From assembly GCF_030813795.1 (NCBI RefSeq), contig NZ_JAUSUX010000005.1:1-64000 (forward strand): a DNA stretch of 64,000 nucleotides. The letters are read 5' to 3'. Shown here piece after piece: positions 63,734 through 64,000 of this stretch (the stretch's first letter is position 1; each line of letters begins with the position of its first letter). The notes below the pieces were generated by a model. It did no database searches, was not told the origin of the DNA, and was given only the letters and a program-made list of their open reading frames with translations. The position numbers and the translations under genes were made by a program. This DNA is from Desulfofundulus luciae. Its GTDB lineage: Bacteria; Bacillota; Desulfotomaculia; Desulfotomaculales; Desulfovirgulaceae.

Positions 63734-64000
63734 TTAGCTGTGCGTCTGGGAACGCAGCTCTACAACCGCATCGAGAATGCGGTGTGCCAGTGTTTTTTTG
63801 TCCATCACAGGCAGGGACTGGACACGTCCGTCGCGATAGAACAGCTTGACAATGTTGGTGTCGGTGCCAAAGCCCGCACCCGGTTGGGTAACATCATTGG
63901 CCACAAGCAGGTCCAGATTTTTTTTGCGCAGCTTTTGCAGGGCATTGGCCTCCAAATCTTCGGTTTCAGCAGCAAAACCCACCAGTGTCTGGTGTGGTTC
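63734..64000 (-). CDS. coaBC: Coenzyme A biosynthesis protein CoaBC, C-terminal part
   Basis: The 3' end of the bifunctional phosphopantothenoylcysteine decarboxylase/synthetase; the gene continues beyond the window edge. The visible 88 codons include VGFAAETEDLEANALQKL and VANDVTQPGAGFGTDTNIV, the characteristic CoaB segment, and a C-terminal helix. The gene would lie upstream of priA in the common coaBC-priA order, separated here by the convergent MarR and zinc-ribbon pair and the small unknown gene. Confidence 0.93.
   Translation of the reverse strand, partial: EPHQTLVGFAAETEDLEANALQKLRKKNLDLLVANDVTQPGAGFGTDTNIVKLFYRDGRVQSLPVMDKKTLAHRILDAVVELRSQTHS

Overview
The window reads as chromosomal DNA of a Gram-positive, spore-forming, probably thermophilic anaerobe of the Peptococcaceae type (Pelotomaculum / Desulfotomaculum / Desulfofundulus relatives). 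The evidence is a complete methylmalonyl-CoA (mmc) operon laid out as in propionate-oxidising Peptococcaceae, a SpoVK-type ATPase, Firmicute-style LexA and PhoP sites, strong purine-rich ribosome binding sites and many TTG/GTG starts. This placement is inferred from gene content; no database search was possible. No rRNA, tRNA, CRISPR array, insertion sequence or prophage was recognised.

Layout. 1-2700: a possible structured RNA, an EamA transporter, a DUF503 protein, a zinc phospholipase C-like protein and a STAS protein. 2773-5881: pstSCA phosphate transporter behind five 11-bp-spaced Pho boxes, without pstB or phoU. 5929-18660: the mmc operon (class I fumarase, succinyl-CoA synthetase, split methylmalonyl-CoA mutase, epimerase, transcarboxylase subunits, malate dehydrogenase), preceded by a sigma-54-type promoter and, further upstream, by a sigma-54 activator with an unusual Rossmann-like N-terminus. 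18752-19427: lexA with a candidate SOS box. 19453-20872: a stretch of decayed genes (fumarate reductase Fe-S subunit, F420-hydrogenase beta-type protein, GAF-like fragment). 20899-25502: branched-chain amino-acid-type ABC transporter livKHMGF. 25596-29305: a DctB/DctS/DctR-like C4-dicarboxylate sensing module.

29588-33151: spoVK, an YnbB-type PLP enzyme, a coupled LysR regulator and hfq. 33184-42441: mutS, a hydantoinase/oxoprolinase-family protein, a histone-deacetylase-family protein, mutL, an RsmJ-like methyltransferase and miaA, in one minus-strand run leading into hfq. 42540-44345: miaB and a YlbF-family protein on the plus strand. 44346-46941: an ABC-class ATPase, cheW, and a 40-residue rubredoxin-like protein. 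46942-64000: a long minus-strand housekeeping run (coaBC at the edge, priA, def, fmt, DUF116, rsmB, rlmN) continuing into a signalling and cell-wall block (two FHA proteins, PP2C phosphatase, FtsW, PBP, PASTA kinase) and rsgA, rpe. A small plus-strand pair, MarR and a zinc-ribbon/winged-helix protein, interrupts it near the right end.

How the parts fit together. The mmc genes encode the succinyl-CoA to propionyl-CoA route, with fumarate, malate and oxaloacetate as intermediates and biotin-dependent carboxyl transfer from methylmalonyl-CoA to pyruvate (the reverse direction in propionate oxidisers). The dicarboxylate sensor fits this economy. Several starts were moved from the longest reading frame to the codon with the correctly spaced ribosome binding site; each case is noted.
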